Source of the DNA: Asaia bogorensis
GTDB lineage: Bacteria > Pseudomonadota > Alphaproteobacteria > Acetobacterales > Acetobacteraceae
Direction of reading: 5' to 3'
Assembly: GCF_900465345.1 (NCBI RefSeq)
Contig: NZ_UEGO01000004.1
Coordinates: forward strand, 62,001 to 126,000
DNA length: 64,000 nucleotides
Numbering within the stretch: position 1 is the stretch's first letter; each line of letters opens with the position of its first letter. The notes under the pieces were generated by a model, which saw nothing but the letters and a program-made list of their open reading frames with translations, did no database searches and was not told the DNA's origin. Shown here in pieces: positions 36,468-45,158 of this stretch. Made by a program: the position numbers and the translations under genes.

Positions 36468-37562
36468 ATGTTTCTTAAAAACGCGCTTGTTTCCCTGCTC
36501 ACCGCTACAGCCCTTGCCTCGCCCCCGCTTGCCAGTGCCGCAACGGACACGAACAGCCTCGCCACGGCTCATGTGACAATGGTGCCGCAGTACACTCTGG
36601 TCTGGCCCCATGGCCTCGGCACCGTCGATATCTTCGCCTCCCGTACCGCCAGCAAAGAGGGTCTGACCCTTGTGCAGCAGCACAATGACAGCGGCGCAGC
36701 CCGTGTGATTTCCCCGCTCCCGGGACAGGGGCGTGTCTATTTCTTCATCAAGCCGGTTGATGGCAAGCCGGGGCAGTGGGTTGCGAACCGCGTTCTGCCG
36801 CTCGATGGTGTCGCAAATTTCCGCGATATGGGCGGTTATGAAACAGCAGACCATCATCATGTGCGCTGGGGCGAATTCTACCGCTCGGCCGCGCCCGGCG
36901 GCTTGACGAGCGCCGATTATGCGCTGGTCGACACGCTGGGCATCAAAAGCGTGACCGATCTGCGCACGCAGGCGGAACAGCAGAAACAGCCGACGCACTG
37001 GCAGGTCAGCGGGCAGGAAAAACCACCCGCTTTCTATCCCTCGGAGAAGCCTGTTCTGCCGGGTGACATGACGGACAAATCACGTCTGGCGAAGATGGAT
37101 CAGACCCAGGCCAAGGCGCTGATGGAGGCATTTTATGCAAAGATGCCGGATTACTACGCGTCTGAGCTGAAGGCGCTGTTTGCTCGCCTTGTAGCGCATC
37201 AGACCCCCACCCTGACTCACTGCACCGCGGGCAAGGATCGCACCGGATTTGCCTCTGCACTCATTCTCTATGCTTTGGGTGTGCCCGAACAGACGATCCT
37301 GAGCGATTATGCGATGAGTGGTGATCTGCTTCGCGCGCATATGACGCCCAGCTTCAAGGCCGCGATGAATGACCCCAAAAACGGTGGGGCCATGGCAGCA
37401 TCCCCTGCCATGAGTGCGCTGCTCAATTCCGACCCTGCCTATCTTGAAGCGGCCTTTGCCTCGATCCGCAAGCAATATGGCTCGGTTGATGCCTATCTGG
37501 CCAAGGTCCTCGATGTCGGTCCGGCACAGATCAAGGCGCTGCGCGACGCCTATCTCGACTAA
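36468..37562 (+). CDS. Exported tyrosine phosphatase
   Basis: This protein of 364 residues starts MFLKNALVSLLTATALAS with a signal peptide. It is of the bacterial tyrosine phosphatase type (Y_phosphatase3): NFRDMGGYET, the WGEFYRSAAPGGLTSADYALV block and the CX5R signature HCTAGKDRTGFA. The N-terminal part of about 100 residues is beta-rich. It would act on phosphotyrosine, phosphoinositide or related substrates in the periplasm. ATG 36468 is chosen for its signal peptide; an in-frame ATG at 36438 precedes it. Confidence 0.88.
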   Translation: MFLKNALVSLLTATALASPPLASAATDTNSLATAHVTMVPQYTLVWPHGLGTVDIFASRTASKEGLTLVQQHNDSGAARVISPLPGQGRVYFFIKPVDGKPGQWVANRVLPLDGVANFRDMGGYETADHHHVRWGEFYRSAAPGGLTSADYALVDTLGIKSVTDLRTQAEQQKQPTHWQVSGQEKPPAFYPSEKPVLPGDMTDKSRLAKMDQTQAKALMEAFYAKMPDYYASELKALFARLVAHQTPTLTHCTAGKDRTGFASALILYALGVPEQTILSDYAMSGDLLRAHMTPSFKAAMNDPKNGGAMAASPAMSALLNSDPAYLEAAFASIRKQYGSVDAYLAKVLDVGPAQIKALRDAYLD

Positions 37563-37666
37563 TCGACAGGTGGTGGCCCCAGGTCCGGGACCGAGGGGCC
37601 GCCATGAGGAGGCAGGCCCCAGACTTTCCAGTTTCGCCCGGCAGCAGAGGCGCTGCTGGCAAGGGC

Positions 37667-37960
37667 TTATCTGGACGTGCCGTCCACGAGCGTGGCGCGA
37701 TAAACTGCTCCGCGAAAACGATGTTCACGGGCTTTACGGTAAGCATCGCTTTCATACCAGGCCATTGCTGCCGCACGATCTGGAAACTCCAGGATGACGA
37801 TGCCTTCGGGCCCCTCCCCCTCCAGGCATTCCTGTGCACCATAAAAAACGATCGGGGTAAGGGGATGCTTGTCGATTGTCGCCGGAGCAAGAGAAAAATA
37901 CGTCTCCATCTCGCTCGGGTCGAGAACGCGCTCTTTGGTGAAAACGATATAGACACTCAT
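37667..37960 (-). CDS. DUF1330 family protein
   Basis: The protein of 97 residues has MSVYIVFTKERVLDP, FYGAQECLEGEGPEGIVILEF and MAWYESDAYRKARE-HR, the DUF1330 dimeric ferredoxin-like fold. It needs ATG 37960, which has AAGGGA upstream; the longer open frame extends into the YitT gene. Function unknown; relatives sit in small catabolic clusters. Confidence 0.88.
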   Translation of the reverse strand: MSVYIVFTKERVLDPSEMETYFSLAPATIDKHPLTPIVFYGAQECLEGEGPEGIVILEFPDRAAAMAWYESDAYRKAREHRFRGAVYRATLVDGTSR

Positions 37961-38007
37961 GAAGCTTTTCCCTTCGGATAGATGATGACTGGTGCGGCCA
38001 GACGGAC

Positions 38008-38622
38008 TCAATGTCCGATGTAACGGCCAGGTCTGTGAAAGGCGATCAGCACCCCGCTTGTCGCTACCGCGCTGAGGGCCGACAAGGCAGCCTTGTCGAT
38101 CGGCAGATAGAATGCTGAAATCGAAAGAACGGCAGCGTCGAGCGTAATCTGAACACGCCCGGCATTGATGCCGCGCACTTTCTGCAACCACAGGCATATG
38201 ATGCCCGTACCCCCGACCCCTGCCTGATGACGGGCCAGACACAGTATTCCAAGTCCGATCATCGTGCCTGAAAACAGGGCAGAGAACAGCGGGTTTATGT
38301 AGGAGAGGTTTATCACCAGTGGCATTTCCCCGGCAGCGAAGGTCACGCCAAAACTTGCCAGCATGGTTCTGAAGGCAAACCCCGTGCTCATGGCGCGTAT
38401 GGCAAAAAGCAGGAATGGGAAATTGATCAGGGTGAACAGATTACCCGGCGAAACAGGCACCAGATAGGTCAGCAAAAGCGCAATGCCGGCCATGCCTCCC
38501 GTCACCAGCCCGGCCTTGTGCAGGCACAATATGCCCATGCCGATCAGGGAACATCCGATGAAAAAGGCATAGATATCTTCTGCGAGCGAGTGCCGCAGGG
38601 CCGGTACGTGCGGCGTGGTCAT
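38008..38622 (-). CDS. YitT-family integral membrane protein
   Basis: The protein of 204 residues has five to six membrane helices, with AGLVTGGMAGIALLLTYL, FTLINFPFLLFAIRAM and GVGGTGIICLWLQKVRGI, typical of the YitT/DUF161 membrane domain. The DUF2179 cytoplasmic tail of the larger YitT members is absent. It lies 93 bases after the decarboxylase on the same strand and 47 bases before the DUF1330 gene, so the three may be one transcript. Function unknown. Confidence 0.82.
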   Translation of the reverse strand: MTTPHVPALRHSLAEDIYAFFIGCSLIGMGILCLHKAGLVTGGMAGIALLLTYLVPVSPGNLFTLINFPFLLFAIRAMSTGFAFRTMLASFGVTFAAGEMPLVINLSYINPLFSALFSGTMIGLGILCLARHQAGVGGTGIICLWLQKVRGINAGRVQITLDAAVLSISAFYLPIDKAALSALSAVATSGVLIAFHRPGRYIGH

Positions 38623-38715
38623 TTCCGGATCTTGTCCTTGATGCTGGGTCGGGCGGTCCGCTGTTGCAAGCAGGAAACCGCCGGGTAGATATCATTTTTT
38701 CAGTGTGTGAGCGGG

Positions 38716-40365
38716 CTAGTCGCCGTAGAGCGTTCCCACGGCATCATGCATCGCCATCGCGACGGGTGCCGCATCGTAACGCCTCATGCGGACCTCGATG
38801 AAATGACCGCGTGAGGTATCCGCGTTGCAGGCGGCGAAAGCGGCCTCGAGCTCATCGCGTGTCGAGACGGTGCTGACGGCCCAGTCGTCACATCCGAGCG
38901 CGGCTGGCAGGAGATGATAACGCCACTGGGCGAGATCATTGTAATAGGTCTCACCGTCCTTGCACAAAAGCCGCTCGATCAGGTAGCCATCGTTATTGAT
39001 GACAACCACGACAGGGTGTTTCCTGAAGCGACCGAACTGGCTCAGTTCCTGAGCCGTCAGCTGATGCGAACCCTCGCCCGTCACAAGGATCACCCGGCGT
39101 GATGGTGCAGCCATCGCCATACCGAAAGAGGCGGGGGTCGCCCAGCCGATAGACCCCCACAGGGTCTGATTATGATAGCCTGTATCCTCTGGCAGACGGA
39201 TTTCCGCCATACCCATTGAGGCGTTGCCTGTTTCGGCGGCGATGATATCACCCGGCCTGATGAGCGACTGAAGATCATGATAAAGCGTCGCGGAGGAAAT
39301 GAAGGGCTCATTTCCCGCAACAGGACGCGCCTGTACAGGCAGTTCGCCCTCGAAACGCCGGATCATGTCTGCCTGGGCACAAAGCCCATCGAGGACATCG
39401 TGCATCATCACGCCATTGATGATCTCATGACCAAAAACAACATGGTCCGGCATGATGTTGATCAGGTGCTCTTCAGCGAGTTTCGCCGTAAACGCGCCGG
39501 TGTTGAAATCTGTCTGCTGCATACCGATCCCGAGCACCAGATCGCACCCTTCCACGAAATCGGCGATATTTTCATGGAGCAGATGGCCGTAATAGAGGCC
39601 GAGATAGTGCGGAGCGGTTTCTCTCACGACGCTCTTATCGGCAAACATGGTGGCGTGGGGGAGCGCCGTACGATCGAGAAAATCCTGCATGCGAGCCTGA
39701 TTGCCAAAACGCGTAGCGAGGATCCCAGGCAGAACGCAGGATCGTGCGCTTTTCTCGAAACACGCAAGAATACGGGCGATGACCGTGCATAGGGCATCCG
39801 GGTTGCTCTGCTTAGGCTGAAGGGCGAGTGGCGCAGCCTGCGCCACCGGCTTGCCGGCGATATCGGACGGAACACCGAAGTAAATCGGGCGTCGTTCATC
39901 AAGCATCGTGTGAATGGCACGCTCGACTTCCTGGACGCAGTTTTCCGGAGTGAGAATGACCCGTGCACAGGTGAAATCGGCGGCAGCATTGTAGAAGGCC
40001 AGAAAATTACCATTGGCGAGTGAGTGATGGACCAGCCTGTCAGAGCCCAGCACCGATGAGGCGGGCATACCAACGATATGGATAATTGGCAGATGCTCGG
40101 CAAAAGCCCCGGCAACACCGTTCAGCGCGCTGAGTTCGCCCACGCCGAAAGTCGTGCTCAGGGCCGCAACGCCATTCACACGCGCATATCCGTCAGCACT
40201 GTAGGCGGCGTTGAGTTCGTTGCAATTTCCTACCCAGATCATGTCATCGCGGGCACAGACCGCATCTTCGATCGGGAAGGCGTAATCACCTGCGACACCG
40301 AAGACGTGGCGAATGCCCAGATCGGCAACGCGGTTCAGCAGATGCTCTATGACAGTCACGCTCAT
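38716..40365 (-). CDS. ThDP-dependent 2-keto-acid decarboxylase (indolepyruvate/branched-chain type)
   Basis: The protein of 549 residues has the family catalytic residues: Glu50 in NCNELNAAYSADGYARV, His113-His114 in LVHHSLANGN, and the ThDP motif GEGSHQLTAQELSQFGRF-NNDGY. The sequence matches the KdcA/IpdC branch (GVGELSALNGVAGAFAEHLP) better than the pyruvate decarboxylases of acetic acid bacteria. The Mg-binding motif reads GEG where GDG is usual. ATG 40365 follows GAGAGG. It is divergent from a LysR gene. It would turn a 2-oxo acid into an aldehyde plus CO2. Confidence 0.87.
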   Translation of the reverse strand: MSVTVIEHLLNRVADLGIRHVFGVAGDYAFPIEDAVCARDDMIWVGNCNELNAAYSADGYARVNGVAALSTTFGVGELSALNGVAGAFAEHLPIIHIVGMPASSVLGSDRLVHHSLANGNFLAFYNAAADFTCARVILTPENCVQEVERAIHTMLDERRPIYFGVPSDIAGKPVAQAAPLALQPKQSNPDALCTVIARILACFEKSARSCVLPGILATRFGNQARMQDFLDRTALPHATMFADKSVVRETAPHYLGLYYGHLLHENIADFVEGCDLVLGIGMQQTDFNTGAFTAKLAEEHLINIMPDHVVFGHEIINGVMMHDVLDGLCAQADMIRRFEGELPVQARPVAGNEPFISSATLYHDLQSLIRPGDIIAAETGNASMGMAEIRLPEDTGYHNQTLWGSIGWATPASFGMAMAAPSRRVILVTGEGSHQLTAQELSQFGRFRKHPVVVVINNDGYLIERLLCKDGETYYNDLAQWRYHLLPAALGCDDWAVSTVSTRDELEAAFAACNADTSRGHFIEVRMRRYDAAPVAMAMHDAVGTLYGD

Positions 40366-40424
40366 GGCTAGCCTCTCGTCAGATAAGGACAAGCCGGTCA
40401 TACATGCTTCGCAATATATAAGAT

Positions 40425-40451
40425 AATATGATATTTTTATGCTATATATAG
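40425..40451. promoter_or_regulatory. AT-rich divergent promoter with inverted repeats
   Basis: AATAT-G-ATATT (40425-40435) and the self-complementary CTATATATAG (40442-40451) lie within about 60 AT-rich bases between the decarboxylase and LysR genes. They fit a LysR operator plus promoter region. Confidence 0.45.
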
Positions 40452-40455
40452 GATT

Positions 40456-41382
40456 ATGGCTATGTCGTCTGCGCAGATCACCTTTCGTGAGCTTACCCAT
40501 TTCCTCGCCGTGATCAGCGAGGGAGGCTTTGTTCGTGCCAGTCAGGCGCTCAATATCAGCCAGCCATCGATCAGCCAGAGTGTGCAAAATCTTGAGGCCA
40601 AGATCGGGGCAAGCCTGATCGTGCGCGGCAGGAAATCCATCCAGTTGACCGAAAAGGGGCAGATATTCCGCCGCTACGCCGAAAGAACGGTCAATGACGA
40701 AATAAGCCTGAGAGAGCGGCTTTCAGAGACACGAGAAACCGTGGAAGGCCCGCTGCGCGTGGCTGTTCCTCCTGCCATCGCTTCGATCTGCTTTCCGGCC
40801 ATTATCGACGTTTTCTGCCGCAGATATCCGGATGTGATGCTGGAAATCGACGAATGTCCATCCGATCGACTGATACCGCGCCTGCGTAGCGGCAAAACGG
40901 AGATTGCGGCCCTCATCCTTCCCGCAGCAGAGCGGGATTTGCGTCTTTATCCGTTGGGGCGAGATCATCTCTCCCTTGTCGTCCCAAGCCAGCACCCGCT
41001 GGCCGAAGCGCATCATTGCCGTCTGGACGACATTCTGGACGAACGCATCGTCCTGCTGCGTGAGGATTTCAAGATCAACGATTTCATCATGAGTGCCTTT
41101 GCCAGCCATTCGGCGCAGCCCCATGTGACCGGGCGCACAAGCGATATCCATCTTCTGATGGCAATGGTGCGGGCTGGGGTCGGGCTGGGGATCGTGCCTT
41201 CGCTTCTCTGCCGGGATAGCCGCATGACTGGCCTGACCGCCCTGAAGCTTCTGTCACCCAGTATCAGCTTCGATCTGGTGATGGCAACCCGCAAGGATCA
41301 CACGCTTTCAAAGGCAGGCGAGGCCTGGAGGCGCGTCTGCCAAGCGCATTTCATTGAACCTGATACCGCCACTGAGAGCTGA
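40456..41382 (+). CDS. LysR-family transcriptional regulator
   Basis: The product of 308 residues has ITFRELTHFLAVISEGGFVR, ASQALNISQPSISQSVQNLE (HTH) and a LysR effector domain (RVAVPPAIASICFPAIIDVF). ATG at 40456 or 40462 are both possible. It is divergent from the keto-acid decarboxylase gene and likely regulates it. Confidence 0.92.
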   Translation: MAMSSAQITFRELTHFLAVISEGGFVRASQALNISQPSISQSVQNLEAKIGASLIVRGRKSIQLTEKGQIFRRYAERTVNDEISLRERLSETRETVEGPLRVAVPPAIASICFPAIIDVFCRRYPDVMLEIDECPSDRLIPRLRSGKTEIAALILPAAERDLRLYPLGRDHLSLVVPSQHPLAEAHHCRLDDILDERIVLLREDFKINDFIMSAFASHSAQPHVTGRTSDIHLLMAMVRAGVGLGIVPSLLCRDSRMTGLTALKLLSPSISFDLVMATRKDHTLSKAGEAWRRVCQAHFIEPDTATES

Positions 41383-41490
41383 AACGCACCCTATGCGCAA
41401 TATCGCGACCCGGCTGCGCGTGTGAGTGGCTCGAAGCTCTCATAAGCCCGAGGCGAGCTTGCGTCATGGTGGCAGAACATACCGTTACTG

Positions 41491-41805
41491 TCATGCATCA
41501 ACTTTGCGCGGTCTTGTCAGACAAAACAGATAAAGTTGGGGGATGGCGGACAAGGTTATCGCAACATAACTCCCCCACACCATAAAAACGACGCCCCAGC
41601 CGATAAGCGCCGTCACGGTTACAAGCCCGATCCATTGCAGCGGTGAGAGCGTTCTCCTGAAACTCTCGCGTATCGCCTGATACAAACCGAACAACGCAAT
41701 CAGAAACAGGACATCACCGAGGCTGAGAAATGGTTCGGGATTGGGGTAGGATGCCATGGCCCAGAATGACTCATGCCCATTCCACATCGGTACCTGGCCG
41801 TCCAT
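41491..41805 (-). CDS. Small membrane protein
   Basis: This 104-residue protein has three hydrophobic segments (about residues 26-41, 57-75 and 76-95). ATG 41805 has AGGAAGG with 6 bases spacing, which favours it over 41811. No family was recognised. It follows the catalase gene on the same strand but lies beyond a terminator. Confidence 0.6.
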   Translation of the reverse strand: MDGQVPMWNGHESFWAMASYPNPEPFLSLGDVLFLIALFGLYQAIRESFRRTLSPLQWIGLVTVTALIGWGVVFMVWGSYVAITLSAIPQLYLFCLTRPRKVDA

Positions 41806-41887
41806 GCTCATCCTTCCTGTGCCGCGCACATTTGCGACCCTTGTTTCGATAAAGATACAATCGGGCGGCAATCCGGATGATGCAATT

Positions 41888-41916
41888 AAAAAAGGGGCGC
41901 CCTGCGGCACCCCTTT
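41888..41916 (-). terminator. Rho-independent terminator of the catalase gene
   Basis: On the minus strand AAAGGGG pairs with CCCCTTT (with an inner GCC/GGC after one mismatch) and is followed by six T residues, 40 bases after the catalase stop. Confidence 0.85.
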
Positions 41917-41955
41917 CCTGCGAAAGTCCTTAGCCGGTGCGGTAGACGCGACCGA

Positions 41956-43416
41956 TCAGCCCTTCTGGGACAGGACAGCGTCCTTGATACGTTGCCCGAT
42001 CTTCTCATCGACGTTGGACCAATACTCGAACACACGCGACAGCACCGGCTCCTCGACGCCACCGGCAATATGACCAGCGGCATTCTGGACCAGACGTTCG
42101 CGAGCAGCGTCATCCATGACCTTGTTTACCAGAGCATTGGCCTGACCGAAATCATCGTCATCCGGGCGAAGCGTGTAGGCCGCACGCACGAACTCACCAT
42201 CCGCGGCCCACACGGCATTTTCCGGGAAGCGCTCACCATTGGCCACCGGGCCACCCTTGGAGTTCGGCGCATAGACCGGATCGGACACATTATGCGAACG
42301 CATCGTGCCGCCCTTGGAGTAGGAATGGACCGGACATTTGGGGGCGTTGACCGGGATCTGCTTGTAGTTCACGCCAAGGCGGGCGCGATGGGCGTCAGCA
42401 TAGGCGAAGGAACGCGCCAGAAGCATCTTGTCCGGTGAAAGACCCGTGCCAGGCACATAATTGTTCGGCTCGAAAGCGACCTGTTCGATCTGGGCAAAGA
42501 AATCCGTGGGATTACGGTCGAGCGTGAGCTTGCCCACCTCGATCAGCGGATACTCACCCTGCGGCCAGACCTTTGTCAGGTCAAAGGGGTTGATATGATA
42601 GGTCTTGGCATCCTCATAGGGCATGATCTGCATCTTGAGCGTCCAGCTCGGGTTTTCACCGCGCTTGATCGCATTGAACAGATCACGACGGTGATAATCC
42701 GCATCGCTGCCTGCCAGCTTGTCGGCCTGATCCTGCGTCAGGCACTTGATGCCCTGATCGGTCTTGAAGTGATACTTGACCCAGAAGCGCTCGCCCGCCT
42801 CGTTGACCCACAGATAGGTATGGCTTGAGAAGCCATCCATGTGACGCCAGCTTGCCGGGATACCGCGGTCACCCATGAGCCACGTGACCTGATGGGCTGA
42901 TTCCGGGCTCAGTGTCCAGAAATCCCACTGCATGTCATTATCGCGCAGACCGTTATCGGCACGGCGCTTTTGCGAGTGGATGAAATGCTGGAACTTCATC
43001 GGATCGCGCACGAAAAAGACGGGGGTGTTATTCCCCACCATGTCGAAATTGCCTTCTTCGGTGTAGAATTTCACCGAGAAGCCACGCGGATCACGCCATG
43101 TGTCAGGACTGCCGGACTCACCAGCGACCGTGGAGAAACGTACTACGGTCTCGGTCTTCTGGCCCTTTTGCAAGAATTTCGCCTTGGTATAGGCGCTGAC
43201 ATCATGTGTGACCTCGAAATGACCGAACGCACCGCCGCCCTTCGCATGGGGCTGACGATCGGGGATCATCTCGCGGTTGAAGGTCGCCATCTGCTCGATC
43301 AGATAATGATCATGCATCAGGATCGGGCCGTCGGCCCCGACAGTCAGAGAATAATCGGTGCTGGCGACAGGCGCGCCAGAATCGGTGGTCGTGTTCTTCA
43401 GACGTTCATCAGACAT
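41956..43416 (-). CDS. katA: Monofunctional heme catalase (small-subunit type)
   Basis: The protein of 486 residues is a clade-3 catalase: distal His57 in [44 protein letters not shown] (distal Asn) and [15 protein letters not shown] (proximal Tyr and Arg). It destroys hydrogen peroxide. Its upstream region carries a Fur-box-like palindrome, and a terminator follows it. Confidence 0.96.
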   Translation of the reverse strand: MSDERLKNTTTDSGAPVASTDYSLTVGADGPILMHDHYLIEQMATFNREMIPDRQPHAKGGGAFGHFEVTHDVSAYTKAKFLQKGQKTETVVRFSTVAGESGSPDTWRDPRGFSVKFYTEEGNFDMVGNNTPVFFVRDPMKFQHFIHSQKRRADNGLRDNDMQWDFWTLSPESAHQVTWLMGDRGIPASWRHMDGFSSHTYLWVNEAGERFWVKYHFKTDQGIKCLTQDQADKLAGSDADYHRRDLFNAIKRGENPSWTLKMQIMPYEDAKTYHINPFDLTKVWPQGEYPLIEVGKLTLDRNPTDFFAQIEQVAFEPNNYVPGTGLSPDKMLLARSFAYADAHRARLGVNYKQIPVNAPKCPVHSYSKGGTMRSHNVSDPVYAPNSKGGPVANGERFPENAVWAADGEFVRAAYTLRPDDDDFGQANALVNKVMDDAARERLVQNAAGHIAGGVEEPVLSRVFEYWSNVDEKIGQRIKDAVLSQKG

Positions 43417-43549
43417 CGGAGCTCTCCGGTGGTGGAATACGTGTAGCTATAAGCGCGTATCCGCTTGCTGGTTCCGAAGATCTCTTATCGAGAATATTTA
43501 TGAAGAAAGCCCGTAGAACGGTCTCGGGATCATATCGACCCTAGATGCG

Positions 43550-43562
43550 AATGACTATCATT
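43550..43562. promoter_or_regulatory. Fur-box-like palindrome upstream of katA
   Basis: AATGA-CTA-TCATT lies about 134 bases before the katA start. Over a 19-base window it matches the classical Fur consensus at 12 positions (my count). Confidence 0.4.
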
Positions 43563-43673
43563 TAATCTATATTATTGTCCCAGCCCACCATTCTTGCTGG
43601 TGACTCAACAACGCTCCGACGATTCGGCAGTTGCACCTGACGACGCACAGAACTTTCCGGTACGTGCTGACAT

Positions 43674-43705
43674 GCTCGCCCTGTTCTGAGGAAACAGGGT
43701 CGAGC
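43674..43705 (-). terminator. Terminator of the iol operon
   Basis: GCTCG-CCCTGTT pairs with AACAGGG-CGAGC (one bulged base, 12 bp in all) around a 7-base loop, 24 bases after the last gene of the iol operon. No T-run was seen. Confidence 0.7.
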
Positions 43706-43728
43706 CTGATCAGACAGGACGCAGCCCT

Positions 43729-44559
43729 TTACAGGCCGACCTGAAAACTGGACGCGAAGCGTCGCAAGGCGCGCTCGCTATTACCATCCTCAGCCCAGGA
43801 TTCGAGCCCGATCACACCCGTATAGCCCAGTCGCTTCAACGCACCGGCAATGGCCGGATAGTTGATCTCGCCCGTCCCCGGCTCACAACGCCCGGGCACA
43901 TCGGCCACCTGTATCTCCCCGATATAGGGAAGCGCCTGCTCGATCAGGGCGATCAGATTCCCCTCGCCAATCTGCGCATGATACAGATCGAGCATCAGGC
44001 GCAGAGAGGGTTGATCGACGCTTTGCACCAATGCCAGACATTCCTGCGCACGGCCAAAGGGTACGCCGGGATGATCGACTGCGGCATTGAGATTTTCGAG
44101 TACGAACATCACGTCGTTTCTCGCCGCCAGTTCGGCAAGGCGCGCCAGCGTGTCACGCGCCTTCATCCACATGCCTCCATCGGCGCCGTTCGGGCTGGGC
44201 CGCACAGGTAGCCCGCTGGAGTCGAGGCCAGTGCCATGCAGATTGAGCCTTGGTGCCCCTAACTCATGCGCAGCGCGGATTGACTGCGCCGCAGTGTGCA
44301 GCATTTCCCGTGCACCACTTTCGTCAGCCAATGTGCCGCGTATGTAGCCGGTCATGGACGAGAATTTCGCCCCCGTAGCGGCAAGCCGCCTGAGATCGTG
44401 GCGCGTCCAGTCCCATATCTCGATCATGAATCCTTCACGCGCGATATGTCTGACACGCTCGATAAAGGGCAGATCAAGAAACTGCATTTCGGCGCAGACA
44501 GCCAGCGTGAAAGGCTGGGCGTCCGTCTGATCAGGCAAACCGGTCTCGGGGGGCATCAT
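43729..44559 (-). CDS. Hydroxypyruvate isomerase-like TIM-barrel protein
   Basis: This 276-residue protein has FTLAVCAEMQFLDLPFIERV, NLHGTGLDSSGLP, FVLENLNAAVDHPGVPFGR, LMLDLYHAQIGEGNL, HIxIAD-like EIQVADVPGRCEPGTGEIN and GVIGLESWAEDGNS. This fits the Hyi branch of the xylose-isomerase-like barrels. It is last in the iol operon. It may isomerise hydroxypyruvate or another sugar, or serve as an inosose-related isomerase. Confidence 0.8.
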   Translation of the reverse strand: MMPPETGLPDQTDAQPFTLAVCAEMQFLDLPFIERVRHIAREGFMIEIWDWTRHDLRRLAATGAKFSSMTGYIRGTLADESGAREMLHTAAQSIRAAHELGAPRLNLHGTGLDSSGLPVRPSPNGADGGMWMKARDTLARLAELAARNDVMFVLENLNAAVDHPGVPFGRAQECLALVQSVDQPSLRLMLDLYHAQIGEGNLIALIEQALPYIGEIQVADVPGRCEPGTGEINYPAIAGALKRLGYTGVIGLESWAEDGNSERALRRFASSFQVGL

Positions 44560-44584
44560 GGCTCTTCTCCCTGGAGGCGGATGC

Positions 44585-44974
44585 TCACAATTCTCCGGTC
44601 AGGAACTGGGCGCGACCATGGCCGAAGGACCAATGGGCATCGTTGTTCTCGACCACCGAAACCATGACATCCGAAGGGGCCATACCACAGCTTGTCTGGA
44701 GTCTCTCAGTCAGACATTTATAGAACGCGGCATTTTTGGCATCACCTCTTGGCCTTGTGAACATTTGCAAAAGAAGAACCTTGTCTGTTCTTGGTATATC
44801 AAGCCCGGTATCCTCAACAATCAGGTGTGTTTTCTTGTGCTCCGAAACGATCTGATAGCGATCGCCACGTGGTACCTCGAACGTTTCGAGCATGGCCTCA
44901 TGAACCGCGTCGAGCATCGCCTTGATATCGTCGTCGCTTCGTCCTTCGACCACATGGAAATGAAGTAGCGGCAT
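44585..44974 (-). CDS. Tautomerase-superfamily protein
   Basis: The protein of 129 residues starts MPLLHFHVVEG, placing the catalytic Pro right after Met. RPRGDAKNAAFYKCLTERLQ, GMAPSDVMVSVVENNDAHWSFGHGRAQF match the second tautomerase branch. ATG 44974 is chosen; the longer frame has no family match. It follows the dehydrogenase by 184 bases and the isomerase gene by 25 bases. Confidence 0.85.
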   Translation of the reverse strand: MPLLHFHVVEGRSDDDIKAMLDAVHEAMLETFEVPRGDRYQIVSEHKKTHLIVEDTGLDIPRTDKVLLLQMFTRPRGDAKNAAFYKCLTERLQTSCGMAPSDVMVSVVENNDAHWSFGHGRAQFLTGEL

Positions 44975-45158
44975 CGTTTTTTCCCGAATGGTGGATGCCG
45001 ATACAAGGCATGTCCGGCATCGTGATGATGTGTTGACGCAGGGACTATGACAGGTGCACTGCCCCATCACCCCTGCGGGGCGTCCATTGTCTTCCCCCGC
45101 GCAGCGTTCCCTGACGGCACCCCGGCGATAAGCACCAAGGGTACAGTCTGAGGACGCG

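Larger units (their letters stand above)
43417..43728. other. Intergenic stretch between katA and isomerase gene
   Basis: No gene is seen in these 312 bases. They hold the katA promoter region with a Fur-like palindrome and the strong hairpin at 43674-43705. Confidence 0.6.

Noticed and set aside
45070-45081. Short CCCC/GGGG hairpin inside the iol operon gap
   Set aside because: The stem is only about 4-5 bp with no T-run, too weak to split the operon.
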